From contig CP136064.1 in NCBI GenBank assembly GCA_032622095.1, positions 147,190,864-147,254,863 on the forward strand: a stretch of 64,000 bases of DNA. The letters are read 5' to 3'. Position 1 is the first letter of the stretch. Every line of letters starts with the position of its first letter. Under the pieces are notes generated by a model. The model worked only from the letters and a program-made list of their open reading frames with translations. It was not told the DNA's origin and searched no databases. Shown here piece after piece: positions 37,101 to 48,215 of this stretch. Both the position numbers and the translations under genes were made by a program. The stretch is from Siphonodentalium dalli (taxonomy: Eukaryota; Mollusca; Scaphopoda; Gadilida; Siphonodentaliidae).

Positions 37101-37129
37101 TTCGCAAATATAGATATAGATATAGATAT
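34114..37129. mobile_element. ~3.0-kb repeat element inserted in the LINE
   Basis: Starts 'tagcagagttacccggcgtt' + 'gcccagg' and ends with 'cagacagacattcgcaaata' plus (tagata)n; AGAAC flanks both sides. From 35230 on it is made of degenerate ~370-bp units with 'gtatcatggagaagaatat', 'ggtggaaatcggcgctaaa' and 'gcgccacttttgacat'. The end motif 'gtgaatttctatagaacaca' + 'gacagac' also occurs inside at about 35850-35905. A dispersed 'acccggcgttgccc' 5' motif is common in invertebrate repeats, but I cannot assign its class. No polymerase or transposase is visible. Confidence 0.65.
34567..34767 (+). pseudogene. Possible C2H2 zinc-finger fragment (hypothetical)
   Basis: A 66-codon frame containing 'CSWCYIFAKYSQFKRN' then 'AAHVYQLHVPD': a Cys-x2-Cys, an aromatic/basic middle and two His four residues apart, broadly like one C2H2 finger. 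It lies inside the inserted element, near its 5' side, with no further finger. It could be a captured exon fragment or chance. I do not claim function. Confidence 0.25.
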
Positions 37130-37779
37130 AGAACATGTAAATAGTCCTTTGTCAAGGGATTGGCACAGGTTGTGATATAGGTCTAATAGTTGGTATGTTG
37201 TACTTTGACCTGTGAGAAAGCCTGATTGATGGAAATACAAAAGTTCATTGTCAATGAAAAATTTACTAATCTGTTTCAAAACCACTTTCTCAAAATGTTT
37301 AGCCACACATGGTAGAAGGGAAATTGGTCGGTAATTTTTGGCGTCCGCGGGATCATCTTTATTGAAAATCGGGATCACGTTTGCTGCTTTCCAGGGCTCT
37401 GGGAATTTCTCGGAGTTGATAGATTTCCCGAATAGAAGGACGAGTAGGTGAGCTATTGATTTTGCTGCTTCCCGGATCATTCTAACACTAATCTCATCAT
37501 GCCCATGGGCTTTGTTAAGTTTAAAAGAATTAATGGCTGATTCAACCTCTGACTCAAATCTGGCATGGTGTTTGCAGTACGCTTCGGAAAATGAGGCAAG
37601 TTATGATTGGTATCATTAATGGTAGAATTCGCAATAAAGCTTTCGCTTAAAATATTTGCTTTTTCGACATCATCAATTGCATATGTCTTACTGTTCGCAG
37701 AGATAGTGACGGAAGAACTGTATAGTGGGGGGTGTTTCTTGCTAGTTTCTTGTTTAGTATGTAATGTATTATTCTCCAA
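37055..37779 (-). pseudogene. LINE ORF2: linker and first part of RT
   Basis: 37477-37779 encodes the linker after the endonuclease ('DDVEKANILSESFI', 'NLTKPMG'). 37130-37480 encodes the RT fingers: 'FPEPWKAANVIPIFNKDD', 'NYRPISLLPCVAKHFEKVV' and 'HQSGFLTGQSTTYQLLDL'. The 'NKAHGHDEIS' step between them is split by a frameshift. The last residues before 37130 ('SISISIF') belong to the inserted element's microsatellite tail. The sequence continues at 34113 after the insert. Confidence 0.8.
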
Positions 37780-37799
37780 AAGTCTCGTGGGTTAGATGC

Positions 37800-39093
37800 T
37801 TCTCTTATTCGTTCTTCTGTATTTTCTTCAAATTTGATTTTCGCTGCTTCTTCATGTTATTGACTTTGTTGCTTATGTTTTTGTATGTTCTCCAGACTTC
37901 AGGATTATTTGCCTTCATGGCTTTTTTCATTACTCTGTCACGTTTTCGTGTCTCAAAACGGATATCCGAATTGAACCAAATTTTGTCGGAGGTTCTTACA
38001 GTAACGTATGATTGTGGAATTGTTTTCGCCATTATGGACAGGAATTCTAGTTGAAAGTGATTGGCAGCTGTGTTCACATCAGGTGCACTTGTTGTGAGGT
38101 CATCTCAGTCGACATGCATGGGCAAGTCGATTATTTGCACGAGAAAAATTTCCCTTTCTGTAGTTCCATACTTGTCTTAGAAATGACGCTGCGGTCGTAT
38201 TTTGAAATGATATTGTGGCATACACACCTAGGTGGTCTGAAACTCCGAGATCTAGGACATCGGCGTCTATTAAACGGAGTGAGTTTGAGGTCAAAATTGG
38301 GTCAAGCAATGTAGTTGAGGTGCTGGTCACTCTAGTGGGGACTGTTATAGCATTTTCCATGCTGAAACCAACCGTTATCTGTTTCAAATTCGATGAATCA
38401 TCCATGACATTTGAGTTAAAATCCCCTGCGACGACTACATATTCGGCTATATCAAGAGCGTCTGAAATTGAAGATTCCAGGAGTCCCCAATAATTTTGGG
38501 AACAAAATTTATCTGATCTGTACGATATTCCAAGAACAATGCGAGTTTTCTTTGAGTGAATTTCGAACCAAAGACAAGAAGAGTCAAATTCCAATTCAGG
38601 TTTACGATTAAATATAAGTGGTCGGCGAACATTACACATATTCCTCCACCCTTTGAATCACGGTCTTTGCGAATGGGGGTACAATATCCATCGATATCTA
38701 GTTGGTTAGAAGGGTAAGATTTGTCAAGATGTGTTTCAGTGAAACATAGAATGTCAAACTCGTTTATAAGGTCTGCAATTTTTTCAAGTTTATTTCGGTT
38801 ACTCCTTACGTTATAGTGAAAAAGCGAGATCGAATTATCAGCGTTAGTCTGTGTCAAAGGACCCGGTTTTTTATGGATATCGCCTGATAATTGTAATAGA
38901 AAGAATGTAATGAGAAAAATCGACCTTGCGTTTTGTGGAGTAACGCATTTTCCGAAGTGAAGGCTGCTGTTTTTTTTACAGTTTTAGATGCTAACGGTCG
39001 TTTTTCTGAGTCGAATATACCTATTGCTGTCCTATATTGACTCAAGACACACGTCATTTCAGACGGTGGTTTGAAACCAGGATAGGGAAGCAA
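37800..39093 (-). pseudogene. LINE ORF2: leader and AP-like endonuclease (broken)
   Basis: 39093 to about 38860 is the leader with 'SQYRTAIGIFDSEKRPLASK'. Then come 'ISLFHYNVRSNRNKLEKI', 'FDILCFTETHLD', 'SKGGGICVMFAD', a frameshift near 38640, 'DSSCLWFEIHSKKTRIVLG', 'VVVAGDFNSNVMD' (intact GDFN) and 'GVSDHLGVYATI' (intact SDH). A linker follows to 37805. The catalytic residues seen are intact, unlike in the 1903-9292 copy, but frameshifts near 38640 and 38080 break the frame. Confidence 0.8.
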
Positions 39094-40039
39094 ATGGACT
39101 CCGACTCGATGAACAATACAACTAGTGGCACCTCATAAATGGACTTGACTGTTCTTACATTCTGGGTATCCTGGATAACTTGAAACATGAATGAAGTAAA
39201 TGAGTATTCAAACATTATCAATGCATAGCAAATAGAAAACATGATGGAGACATAGGGACATACACAAATATATACATGCTGATTTTGGGTGGTGATTGGC
39301 ATGAGGGGGGTTTCGGCTATTAACGGGTAGCTGTGTTCAACAAATTATGGATTTGTGCTTGGGCTTGATTGTTAGCATGGGATTTTCGTCGGGTTAATCC
39401 TAAATAAGTGGGAGATTAAGCAGTTTCATTGGTGAGGAACACAACACAATAATACACATTATGAGAATGTATGGATGTATAGGCCTACAAAGGAAGTTAT
39501 ATAGTTTAGCCACACCCGATTGATTCTGGGTACATTATGCTAAGGATTGCATTCACTCACCGAAAGGGACAACTTAAGGTAGCTCATCTTCACAGCATAG
39601 TTATGTTTTTAAGTTTCCACTCCCCAATTACGAACGATACGATACGATTTATTAGCTTATGTTGTCATGCATGTAATGATGTTGAATACAGAACATGATA
39701 ATACATAAAATACGTGACCCATGTGCGGGTTGGGGGTTGGGGTGGGAGTCGCTGTGCACTTTCGATGGAAATTGTGGCGTGGTGTTATGGTGGTTCTAAT
39801 AAGGTTTCTTTCGTTAACAAAATGGCCGAAATCTAGAGTAAAGCCGCATTGGAAACATTGGGGTTGGGTATGTGGTGGTGTGGGGTATCGTGATTCTAAT
39901 GAAGTTTCATTTTTTGACATCAGGGACAGAATCTATAGAGTATTGCCATATGAGAAATAGTGTATCCACATGGAGGGGTCAGGAATATATAATATGTCCA
40001 TATTGGAGGATGTGTAGTGGTTCAGCTTGGCCCATAGTT
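39094..40039. other. Non-coding, with a G-rich stretch
   Basis: No gene recognised. 39720-39900 has repeated GGGTTGG/GGTGG words on the plus strand. Confidence 0.4.
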
Positions 40040-40860
40040 AAGCCCCAGGGTGTTCCTGGCAAAATTTGAGGGTTTTTCGGATAAAGAGAGTCAAATGGGC
40101 CAATATTCTACCATTCTTAGTGTTGAACAGTGCGTTCAATTGCATCGTGTTTGGCCTAGTATCGTAGAATGGTTCGATATGTCTCTTCATAAGATCATTC
40201 AATTTTTGATATTTAAGGATAATGTGGATTTCGTCTCATATTTCTTTGTTACATTTACGGTCGGTATACTCTGTGTTTGTCCAGGACCCCGTTTCAATTG
40301 GTAAATGATTATTTCTCGTTCTAAATGTCATTAATCGTGAGACGGTGCATTGATTCCTGGATGAGATGTACGAGTTTTTGCCAAAGTCAGTTTTTACTAT
40401 TCTGTAGATTGAGTATTTGCTGGACGATGATACAGAACACCCCCATCCTTGAATAAATATGTCGTGTAGTCTTTCTTTGATTGCTATATTGAATTGCTTT
40501 GTTTCGCAGGCCCATTGATTGAGCCAAAATGCATGACGACTCCCAATTCATTCAAAGTGTTACGTACATATTACAACGATGCGTTATTTTTTGATGATGT
40601 AAGGACGGAGTAATATAGATTTAGTGGTAACCTATTGGTGGGCATGTTCATAAGTTTTCTCCAATTTGAGATTAGTCTTGTTTTTAGCTTGAGCTCTATT
40701 GGGAATATTCCGGTTTCACCGTAAAGAATGGAAGTGGCTGTCGATGTTTTAAAGCCGAACATGAATTTAAGGAACCATACACTCTTAGATATAACAATTT
40801 GCATAGGTACTTCAGAGTAACTAATTGTCTTTTAGTTTCAAAGCAATAGGTATCGAGAAG
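40040..40860 (-). pseudogene. LINE C-terminal fragment, third type
   Basis: Minus-strand text in shifting frames: 'TSILYGETGIFPIELKLKTR', 'NWRKLMNMPTNRL', then 'FRTRNNHLPIETGSWTN', 'DRKC' and 'DEIHIILKYQ'. This is the well-known C-terminal pattern of invertebrate LINEs ('LPIETGRW..R.C..C....DE.H.L..C'), here with the second Cys lost and an internal stop. No RT core is adjacent. It differs from the other LINE tails in this window. Confidence 0.65.
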
Positions 40861-41027
40861 CATTTGGTTCTATACATTGATGTAATACCTATGAGCATTA
40901 TGTACTAGTCGATATCGCAACCTAATTGTGACCCACGTGATTTCATCACCTGATGCACGATACAAATTCCACGAAAACATGGCGGCGTCCGGCTACTTGA
41001 GGCGATTGAATAAAAATGGAGAAGACA

Positions 41028-41486
41028 TATAGGTTACACTGGTGTAAATGTTTTCCATAGGCCTCAGTGCTAACGTTTTAGCGTATAGTGTTGGCAATAT
41101 AAATGTTGGGTCCAAAATTTTCATTAAATCTGAAAAATTGACATTTTGGGAAACTTTTTACACAAACAAATCATGTCTGTCTAGCAGGGAATTCGCCTTT
41201 AAATCTTATGTTTTCGTAACTAGTGTCAGAACCGCATAAAAAAATACAGTCATATTTTAGACCACACCAAAAAATTCAAACTTCACTACAAAGGGTTAAT
41301 TCCTGTGCCAATGGTTATTTTACCTATGGGAAATCATAGGGAAGAGGTGTGATGATTTTTTTATGTGAAAAGCACACAAGGCTATTGACCAATCAGGGCC
41401 CAGTGTCTATTTTATTCTCTCCTATATATTCCTCCCGCATCCGCTAGATGTCACTCGGAACCTTATTTACACCAGTGTAACCTATA
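41028..41486. mobile_element. 459-bp MITE with perfect 22-bp TIR
   Basis: 'tataggttacactggtgtaa' + 'at' at 41028-41049 is repeated exactly in reverse at 41465-41486. The TIR contains its own palindrome TTACACTGGTGTAA. The outermost TA/TATA may be the target duplication (Tc1/mariner-like), but the palindromic ends prevent a firm call. No ORF of note. Confidence 0.75.
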
Positions 41487-42593
41487 CTAATAGCAGGCTT
41501 TATACACATTTTATGTTTGAATCGCCTTCGGCCTCGGCTTACATGCTATAGCGTGTGCCCAAGTAGGTACATTGTACTCTGACTGGAGGTATTTAAGAAT
41601 ACATGTATACGGAAGTGAACGTTCTCGGAAATTTATCAACATATTTTTGTGTGTGAAATTGGACCCAATTTGCTTCTTAATAACCTGGCATATTGTTAGC
41701 ACTGTCCGGTTTATGTTTGTATATGAAAGAAACAAGATGTAATAACATCCGAAAATTAACGGGGGCTAATCATTGATATGTTCCTCTGTAAGACAGCAGC
41801 AATTTTCAATGATCTGAGACAGACCAAATTCAAACAGCAACAGACTGAGCCAGTGAGTGCAGTGGGGTAACACTAAATAAGTCTTGACACGCACGACAGT
41901 GTTGTGAATTTCAAAAGACAGATACTTAAGTTTCACAAAAATATAAACCGCCCAATTAACTCACAAGAGTCAACCACTGTATGGTGACTAGGATTACGAG
42001 ACATACAATTATGTAGAAATTAGTCGGAATTATGACGTCACAGATCAGTCATGACTCATGAGTCAGTCACAAGTTTGTTGGCTATAACGTACAAGTACCT
42101 GTACAATGGATGATGGGTCATATTCTTCAATTTTCATCGACAGGTGATTTGAGAACCATGTCGCCATAACATATCGCCCAGTTACGGAGTCTGTTATCCT
42201 TTTGATTGAAACGCCGGTGACGCTGTGATGTTGGTGTGATATGTTTATGGAATGACGGATAATCTCGGAGACACGGATCCAATTATGGGACACACATTAT
42301 CACTGAACCCGTCACAAGCTTTTAGTAACGTACTACAGCTATGCTCTAATTAATAGTCCCCCTTAACAAGGGTGTAGGGCGTTAATGACACAGGTTATGC
42401 CATACCGCCGTTCAACCATGCACGGTCAAGTGGTTGACACGAAGTTACTGTATGAAATTGATTGAGACGCTGACCATAAGAAAATGTTCAGATAAGTGCC
42501 CTGAGTACACTTAGTTGCAGTAAAATAAACTACAACACCAATATTTCATTTAAACCACACTGATCATACCAAGTATCCCATTTTCGTGGTAAA
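41487..42593. other. Non-coding, includes ORF1-element leader
   Basis: Nothing recognised apart from the stretch just before 42594, which is probably the 5' leader of the following ORF1-like copy. Confidence 0.4.
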
Positions 42594-43638
42594 ATGGCAG
42601 ATTCTGCTCAAAGTAGTACCCCAGGAAAAATAAACACGACTGAACCTGACACAGAGCACACCCCTACTATCAGCTCAGCGTCAAACATAACTGTTGGTGA
42701 GTTAGAGAAATTGCTCATAGAAAAGAAAAGAAAAAATAGAACTGAAATATCACCTTTTGAGTTGAGGCAATTCAGACAAATACAAGACTCTGGTGAATAG
42801 AGGGCTGACCAAAACCCAATTCCTGATGTTTCTAGTTTTGAATACACATCTTTTGGAAAAGATATTAAAGCCATGGTTGAGGAAGGAGTGTGTAATGCAA
42901 TCGATAAAGTGGTAAAAACTCTTGCCGAAACAGTTACAAAAACAATGAATAATTCAATGCTTGTATATGAGGAAAAGGTTAACAAATCTAGAAAAGCAAC
43001 TAAATAAGGAGAAAGAAAGAAACAATAAACTTGAAAAAAGAATGGATGCTCTGGAGAAAAGCACTGATACCAAGTTCGAGAAATAAGAGCAACACGGCAG
43101 GGGTAACAGTCTGCGATTTATAAATTTTCCAGTACCGAAGGAATTGAAGGACCTGAGAAACTTCAACTCTAGTGCGGAAGTCATCAAGTCTTGTGATAAA
43201 TACCTTGGGATCAGAATTCAACCTGAGGATATTGACAAATCACACCCCCAGTCAGATAAAATTCTCACTAAAGGTCAAGGGACACAACGTCAAGGTGGAA
43301 ATGAAACATATGGGGCCTCACAAACCCAGTCTACATACAGATTTGTCAACATAATTGTTCGATTTTCCAGGTACGACACCAAAAAAATACTCTTTGCGGC
43401 CAAAAAACTACTAAAATCAAAATCTAGGGTTCTAATTGTTGAAGATCTAACACCTAAGAGGCAATCGATTATGCATGAACTCGCAGATCTCAGGAAAACA
43501 GGAGCGTTACATTCTTTTTGGACACAAAATGGTAAAATTTATTACAAACTAACAGAACTCACGAGAGGGACACAGATCAACCTGGACGAAGAAATCAAAC
43601 CTCAGCTTCCGATCCCTCCACCTGACTTTGATGACTGA
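42594..43638 (+). pseudogene. LINE ORF1-like protein (coiled coil + RRM/CTD), three breaks
   Basis: Starts MADSAQSS.. at 42594. A TAG at 42798 is followed by same-frame coding ('NPIPDVSSFEYTSFGKDIKA'), a frameshift near 42978, a heptad-rich 'LEKQLNKEKERNNKLEKRMD', a TAA at 43084, then an open 165-codon end. The end holds the RRM-like 'NSLRFINFPVPKELKD', 'KYLGIRIQPEDIDKSHPQ' and 'FVNIIVRFSRYDTKK', and the CTD 'VEDLTPKRQSIMHELADL' with 'SFWTQNGKIYYKL'. No ORF2 follows: the 3' tail (43639-43742) runs straight into the palindrome arm. It is the same protein type as 12366-13394 but clearly divergent. It would be an RNA-binding chaperone; it is inactive. Confidence 0.8.
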
Positions 43639-43742
43639 AAAGAACCACATTTCACAAACAGTCGCCTGATGCTATAAAAGCACCTCAAAATTTATGAAAT
43701 ATTAATTTTGTTTATTGTATGTATAAATATATTTGTGTATAT

Positions 43743-44395
43743 TGCCTGTATGGACAATGATGTGGTGTATGTGTATAGCTACATGGTCATCTATGTGTTG
43801 ATTATGTATATATGGAGTTACTTAAGGTCATGGTGGGATGTACATGTGTTGTCTGTATGATCATGGTTGGGGTGTGTGGATAAATAGGGATTATTTTATG
43901 GTTGCGGGTAATGTGTATAGGTATACGTGGAATGACTGTACGGTCATGATTGAAGTGTATGTGCATACCTGTAGTAAGCTGAGTGGACATTATCGAGCGT
44001 GTGGGTATATAGGGAGTGTCTTTGTGGTATATATTTATATATCTCGTGGATTTATTATCATTGGTGGGTGTATAGGGATTAGCTGTATGATCATGGCGTG
44101 TATGATTATACAGTGAGTTGCTGAATTGTCATGTGTGATGTGTATATGCAAGTATGGAAGGTGTGAGTGGTTGTGTGTGCAGGGTTTTTGTATATCTGGA
44201 AGGGCTGAATGGCCGTTGGTGAGATGTATATGTATACCTGGAGTGACTCTATGGTCTAGGTGGGCTGCATATCTATGTATCGAGTGGTTATATAACTATG
44301 TGTGTCGAATATGTATACAGGTAGTGACTGTATGGTCAATGGTGAGATGAGTAATTGTAGGTATACAACGGGTGACTGTATGATCGTATATGTAA

Positions 44396-44434
<39 letters not shown>

Positions 44435-45208
44435 GGAGTGACTAAATGGTCATGTATCAGGTGTATGAGTTTACCTGGTGTTCCTGCTTGGTGACTCGTG
44501 GCGGTATGGTAATGTGTTGTGTAGGTTATACTGGTATACGCATGTGTTGCTATATGGTCATGGGCGAGGGGCATGTGTATATAGCGAGTGGCTATATGGC
44601 CATGGATGATGTGCATATGCATACATGGAGTGACTTTTCTGACATGGCTGGAGTGTATTAGTATATATTGTGTCGCTATTCGGTTATGGTGTGACACATG
44701 GGGATACAGGGGTTGACATGGCCAATGGTGAGGTGAATATGTATACAAGGATTGACCATGATCATGTATGAATGGTTTGTATAGACTTGTACACACGAGG
44801 TGACTATATGGCCATATGTCAGGTGAAAGGGTATACCAGGTGGCATGGGTGAGGGTATATGTATGAAGCGAGTGGCTATATGGCCATTGGTGAGGTGCAT
44901 ATGTATACCTGGTGTGACTCTGTGGTCATTGTTGTGGTGTTGATGTGTATATTGAATGTCCACTTGACCATGTGTGTGGAGTTTGGGTATACAGGTGCTT
45001 ACCGTATTGCCAATGGTGAGGTGAATCCATACGTATACACGAGGTGACTATATGGTTATGGGTCATGTTTAGGAGTATACCCGGTGTGCCTCCATTGTGA
45101 CTTATGGCTGTATGGTCATCCGTGGTCAGGTGTACGTGTATACATTGGGTCACTATATTGTTATGTTTGTGGTGTTTATGTATATATGGAATGACTGTGT
45201 CATAATAG
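43743..45208 (+). repeat. Minisatellite in left arm, forward orientation
   Basis: Imperfect units of ~65-75 bp built on 'gtgtatatgtatacctggag' and 'tgactgtatggtcatgggtg', with a (TA)n run at 44399-44431. Long ORFs in it (for example His/Ile/Thr-rich ones on the minus strand) are artefacts of the repeat. Confidence 0.85.
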
Positions 45209-45334
45209 GTGGCTATCGCTTTCACGTTTAACGGTTCCACCAAGTACATAAACACCATCAAGATGGGAACTCTCTGACATGACCTCTCTATTGATTAACA
45301 TATCCTTGAGTTATTGTGGAAAGCGATAGCCACC
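45209..45334. mobile_element. 126-bp fold-back element in left arm
   Basis: Ends 'ggtggctatcgctttc' and 'gaaagcgatagccacc' are inverted. Mirror copy at 58598-58725. The minisatellite reads forward on its left and reversed on its right, so it sits at the pivot of a smaller inversion. Confidence 0.8.
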
Positions 45335-45860
45335 CAAGGTACACATGTACAACCCACGCATTACCTCAGTCACTCCATGTGTACATAAACACCACACACA
45401 TGGCAATATAGTCACCCACTTTATACACGTCCAGTTGACCACACAGCCATACTTGGTTATACCCGTACATACCACAAATGACGATACAGCCACGATTCAT
45501 CATGCATAAACACCATATATGCTCCTACACATGGCACATATAGTCACTCTATGTATACATATTCACCACATTCACGATCATACATTCACTCAGTGTATAC
45601 ATATTCATCTCACTATGGACCACACAGCCACTACATATATACATATTCGCCATACCCATGATCATAGGGTCAATCCAGGTATACATATACACCTCATATG
45701 GTGAGCCCTTCCAGATAACGAATACTCAAACACACTACCACTTATATGGTGAGCCCTTCCAGATAACGAATACTCAAACACACTACCACTTATACCTTCC
45801 ATACTTGCACATACACCTCACACATGCCAGTTCAGCAACTCACTGTATACCGTACTCATA
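45335..45860 (-). repeat. Same minisatellite, reverse orientation (left arm)
   Basis: Units such as 'cagtcactccatgtgtacat' and 'acaccacacacatggcaata' are the complement of those at 43743-45208. A 55-bp piece ('tatggtgagcccttccagat'...) is tandemly duplicated at 45690-45800 in this arm but appears once in the right arm. Confidence 0.8.
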
Positions 45861-46914
45861 CACGACGATCCAATGATCAGTTAATATACAAAACATAAAA
45901 TAAAGTCATATTACTCAACCAGTTCCAAACAACATGAACTGATCTAGAAGATATTTGTGATAAAACGTGATATTTTCAACTCCGGCGGCCATTTTGGCGG
46001 CCATCTTGGAGGTTGAGTTTCAATATTGCGGCAAAAAAGTGTCATTATGTCTTAGCTTCACGAAAATATATACATTTGTATACATTTTACTATATTTTCC
46101 CGCTATAATTTGCATAAAACTGACTTAGGGTCTGATCTGAAAAAAAGGCGGCCAGGATGGACGCCATCTTGTATGGAGTCTACACGGCCACTTTTTTTTC
46201 TTGATAACATTGCTTAAAAGTTGATGGACATAATAAGGAACAAAATGAGTGGGGTGAAGTTAAGTCCCGGGGTGTGGTGCAAGGGTAAGTCCCGGGGTGT
46301 GGTGCAAGGGTACCCATATTGGCTCCCGGACTATCAGAGAATTCTTACGAGAATCGTCGATAAATATACAAAACAGCAATGTCTTACCGTAGGTACCGTA
46401 CCTGATTAATATGATGTTAATGTTTCAGAATCATTACTGTGATGATAGTATCATGATACAACGCAGCTTTGAACGTTCCCCCGAGGAGTATATACGTTTC
46501 AGTAAGTTCAAGGCCAGTTACGTGATTTCATATGACGTTGTACGGTGCGCCGTATCAGCAACCCTCCAGTAAAGAAAACACGAAGATTTTGAAACCCTTT
46601 TATTGAACCCTATGTTCATCCAATCGGGCGACAGGCAGTCTATTCGTGTTCGGCACCTTCGAATTATGGTAAAAAAGTTGGTTTGACACTTTTCCGCGGA
46701 AATGCTTCTAGAAATGTCTTTTCTGAGAATTACGACTATTCTGTTGATTAGCGATTGACTCAATGCGTTGACGTTCAACGCCCATGACGCGTCACCGTGA
46801 CGTTACATAAGTTAATAGCCATAGACAACAAATCTACTTACTGGCAGGTAATGAACTTCGTATAATTAATTCAAATTCTCATACGGAAAACATGATATGT
46901 GGGTGACATGATAA
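45861..46914. other. Left-arm unique sequence, non-coding
   Basis: Contains 'ggcggccattttggcggcca' near 45985 and a duplicated 'taagtcccggggtgtggtgc' (46260-46310). ORFs of 62-86 codons are not recognised. Mirrored at about 57060-58100. Confidence 0.5.
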
Positions 46915-47932
46915 AATCGTTACAGGGCTCGTTGTTGCCGGCTACGGTGACATATGAGGCTCAGCACAGGGGGGGGGTCGGAAAAAAATTACAGGATGCA
47001 AGGACCGGGTGGGTGGGTGTCCCCGAGCCCGGAATGCAAATTTTTTCTGATGTCATGCAATTTTTTTCCAAAATCATTTCTAAGACAAATTACAGCTTCA
47101 AAATGAATTGAAACAATCAGATTCACATAGTAGTGCATGTTATAGCCTTATACAAGTGAGGGGGGCTCTATATTTTAAAATTCTGTCCACAAATTCTCCC
47201 TTTAACAGTTGAAATCATGGGGTGGGTCCGGTTTTGGTCGAGGAAAAAAATTGCAATGAAAAATAAATCCATTCTCATCTTTTCTCATAGTTTATCATGG
47301 TTTTTTTTTAACTTATTATACATAGAGGATACCTGCGTGTTTTGAGTGAATACCGGAAGTATGTCATGAGTGGTCACAGTGAAATATAACATATAAAACT
47401 GTATACAACTGCATACAACATAAATAATGTAATATCAGTACAACAAAATACATAAATAGTAACTAACATAGAAATTCATATCGCAGTTCTTGGTTCCCTC
47501 ATTCCTTGAAATCCCACTGGAAACCCTAGTACTTTTAAATAAATACCGGTAAAATATGACCCATTCATTAGATTGATTTGCTGTCAAAAAGACAAAAAAC
47601 CGCTCGAAGTAAATGGTCGATGTCGATACATGACTACAGTGACTTAAGGCACATAATAACGTGTTGTTCACTGATTGGAGCATTAAAAGGCTCCAGATTC
47701 AATCTCAGAGCATTTAATTAAAAAAAAATCCCGGGGGAGGCCCCCTGACCCCTCCCGTACTCTCCCCCCTCAGGCCGTCGGGAGATGCCTTCGGCATATC
47801 CTGCTGGGATACTACTCGCCTCGACATTATGTAGGAGAGCTTTTCGCCACTCGCCTAGAATGATTTTAAGGGGAGCTCCTCATTGCTCACTAGTGATTTC
47901 ACCATATGGAGAGGACTGGAACTGTGTTTATT

Positions 47933-48215
47933 TATATAGGAGATATAGCACAGTAGCAATGTTATATTTATTGCCTCCGAAACATGCCGAGCCGAGCTGG
48001 CCCTTAGAACATGCTTGGAACTATACAACCCACCAGGTGCCTATTTTTAGAAGCAAATTTAATTTTCGAGACGGTGCAATTTGTTTTGGATTGGGTGGGA
48101 TTCGAACCCCGGCCCATGACGGCGAGCACGCTTTGCGACTCAAAGTCCGACGTCAATACCACACGACCAGAAGCTCAAATGGCCACTAGCTGTACTGTGC
48201 TCTATCTCCTATATA
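47933..48215 (-). mobile_element. SINE-like segment with tRNA-type promoter inside a 23-bp TIR
   Basis: On the minus strand 'ggtcgtgtggtattgacgtc' (box A-like) and 'ggggttcgaatcccaccca' (box B) lie ~55 bp apart, as in a tRNA-Ser/Leu-like head with a long variable arm. The flanks are inverted, 'tatataggagatatagcaca' left and 'tgtgctctatctcctatata' right. It is not a functional tRNA: the acceptor ends do not pair. Mirror at about 55754-56045. Confidence 0.65.

Larger units (their letters stand above)
32634..39093 (-). mobile_element. Second CR1-like LINE, split by a 3.0-kb element
   Basis: A minus-strand LINE of the same general family as 1903-9292. Its endonuclease and RT start are at 37130-39093, RT core to C terminus at 32634-34113. 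The break lies between 'GLFTC(M)' and 'FCDISKAFERVWH' of the RT, with AGAAC on both sides (34109-34113, 37130-37134). Minus-strand 'aataaaa' runs near 32550 may mark the 3' UTR; I did not define the exact 3' end. The 5' end is placed at the conserved leader 'SQYRTAIGIFDSEK'. Confidence 0.8.

Noticed and set aside
39720-39960. G-rich ORF (MCGLGVGVGVAV..)
   Set aside because: Low-complexity translation of GGTTGG-type sequence, no conserved features.
46518-46778. 86-codon ORF conserved in both arms
   Set aside because: Conservation is explained by the arm duplication; no family recognised and no reason to prefer it over other frames.
47785-48189. 134-codon ORF with a similar 144-codon ORF in the mirror arm (55754-56188)
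   Set aside because: The similarity follows from the inverted duplication itself. The ORF overlaps the tRNA-like SINE segment and has no recognisable domain.
48085-48190. Functional tRNA-Ser/Leu gene
   Set aside because: Box A/B-like words are present, but the acceptor stem does not pair and the flanks continue as a repeat, so it is a SINE-like head.
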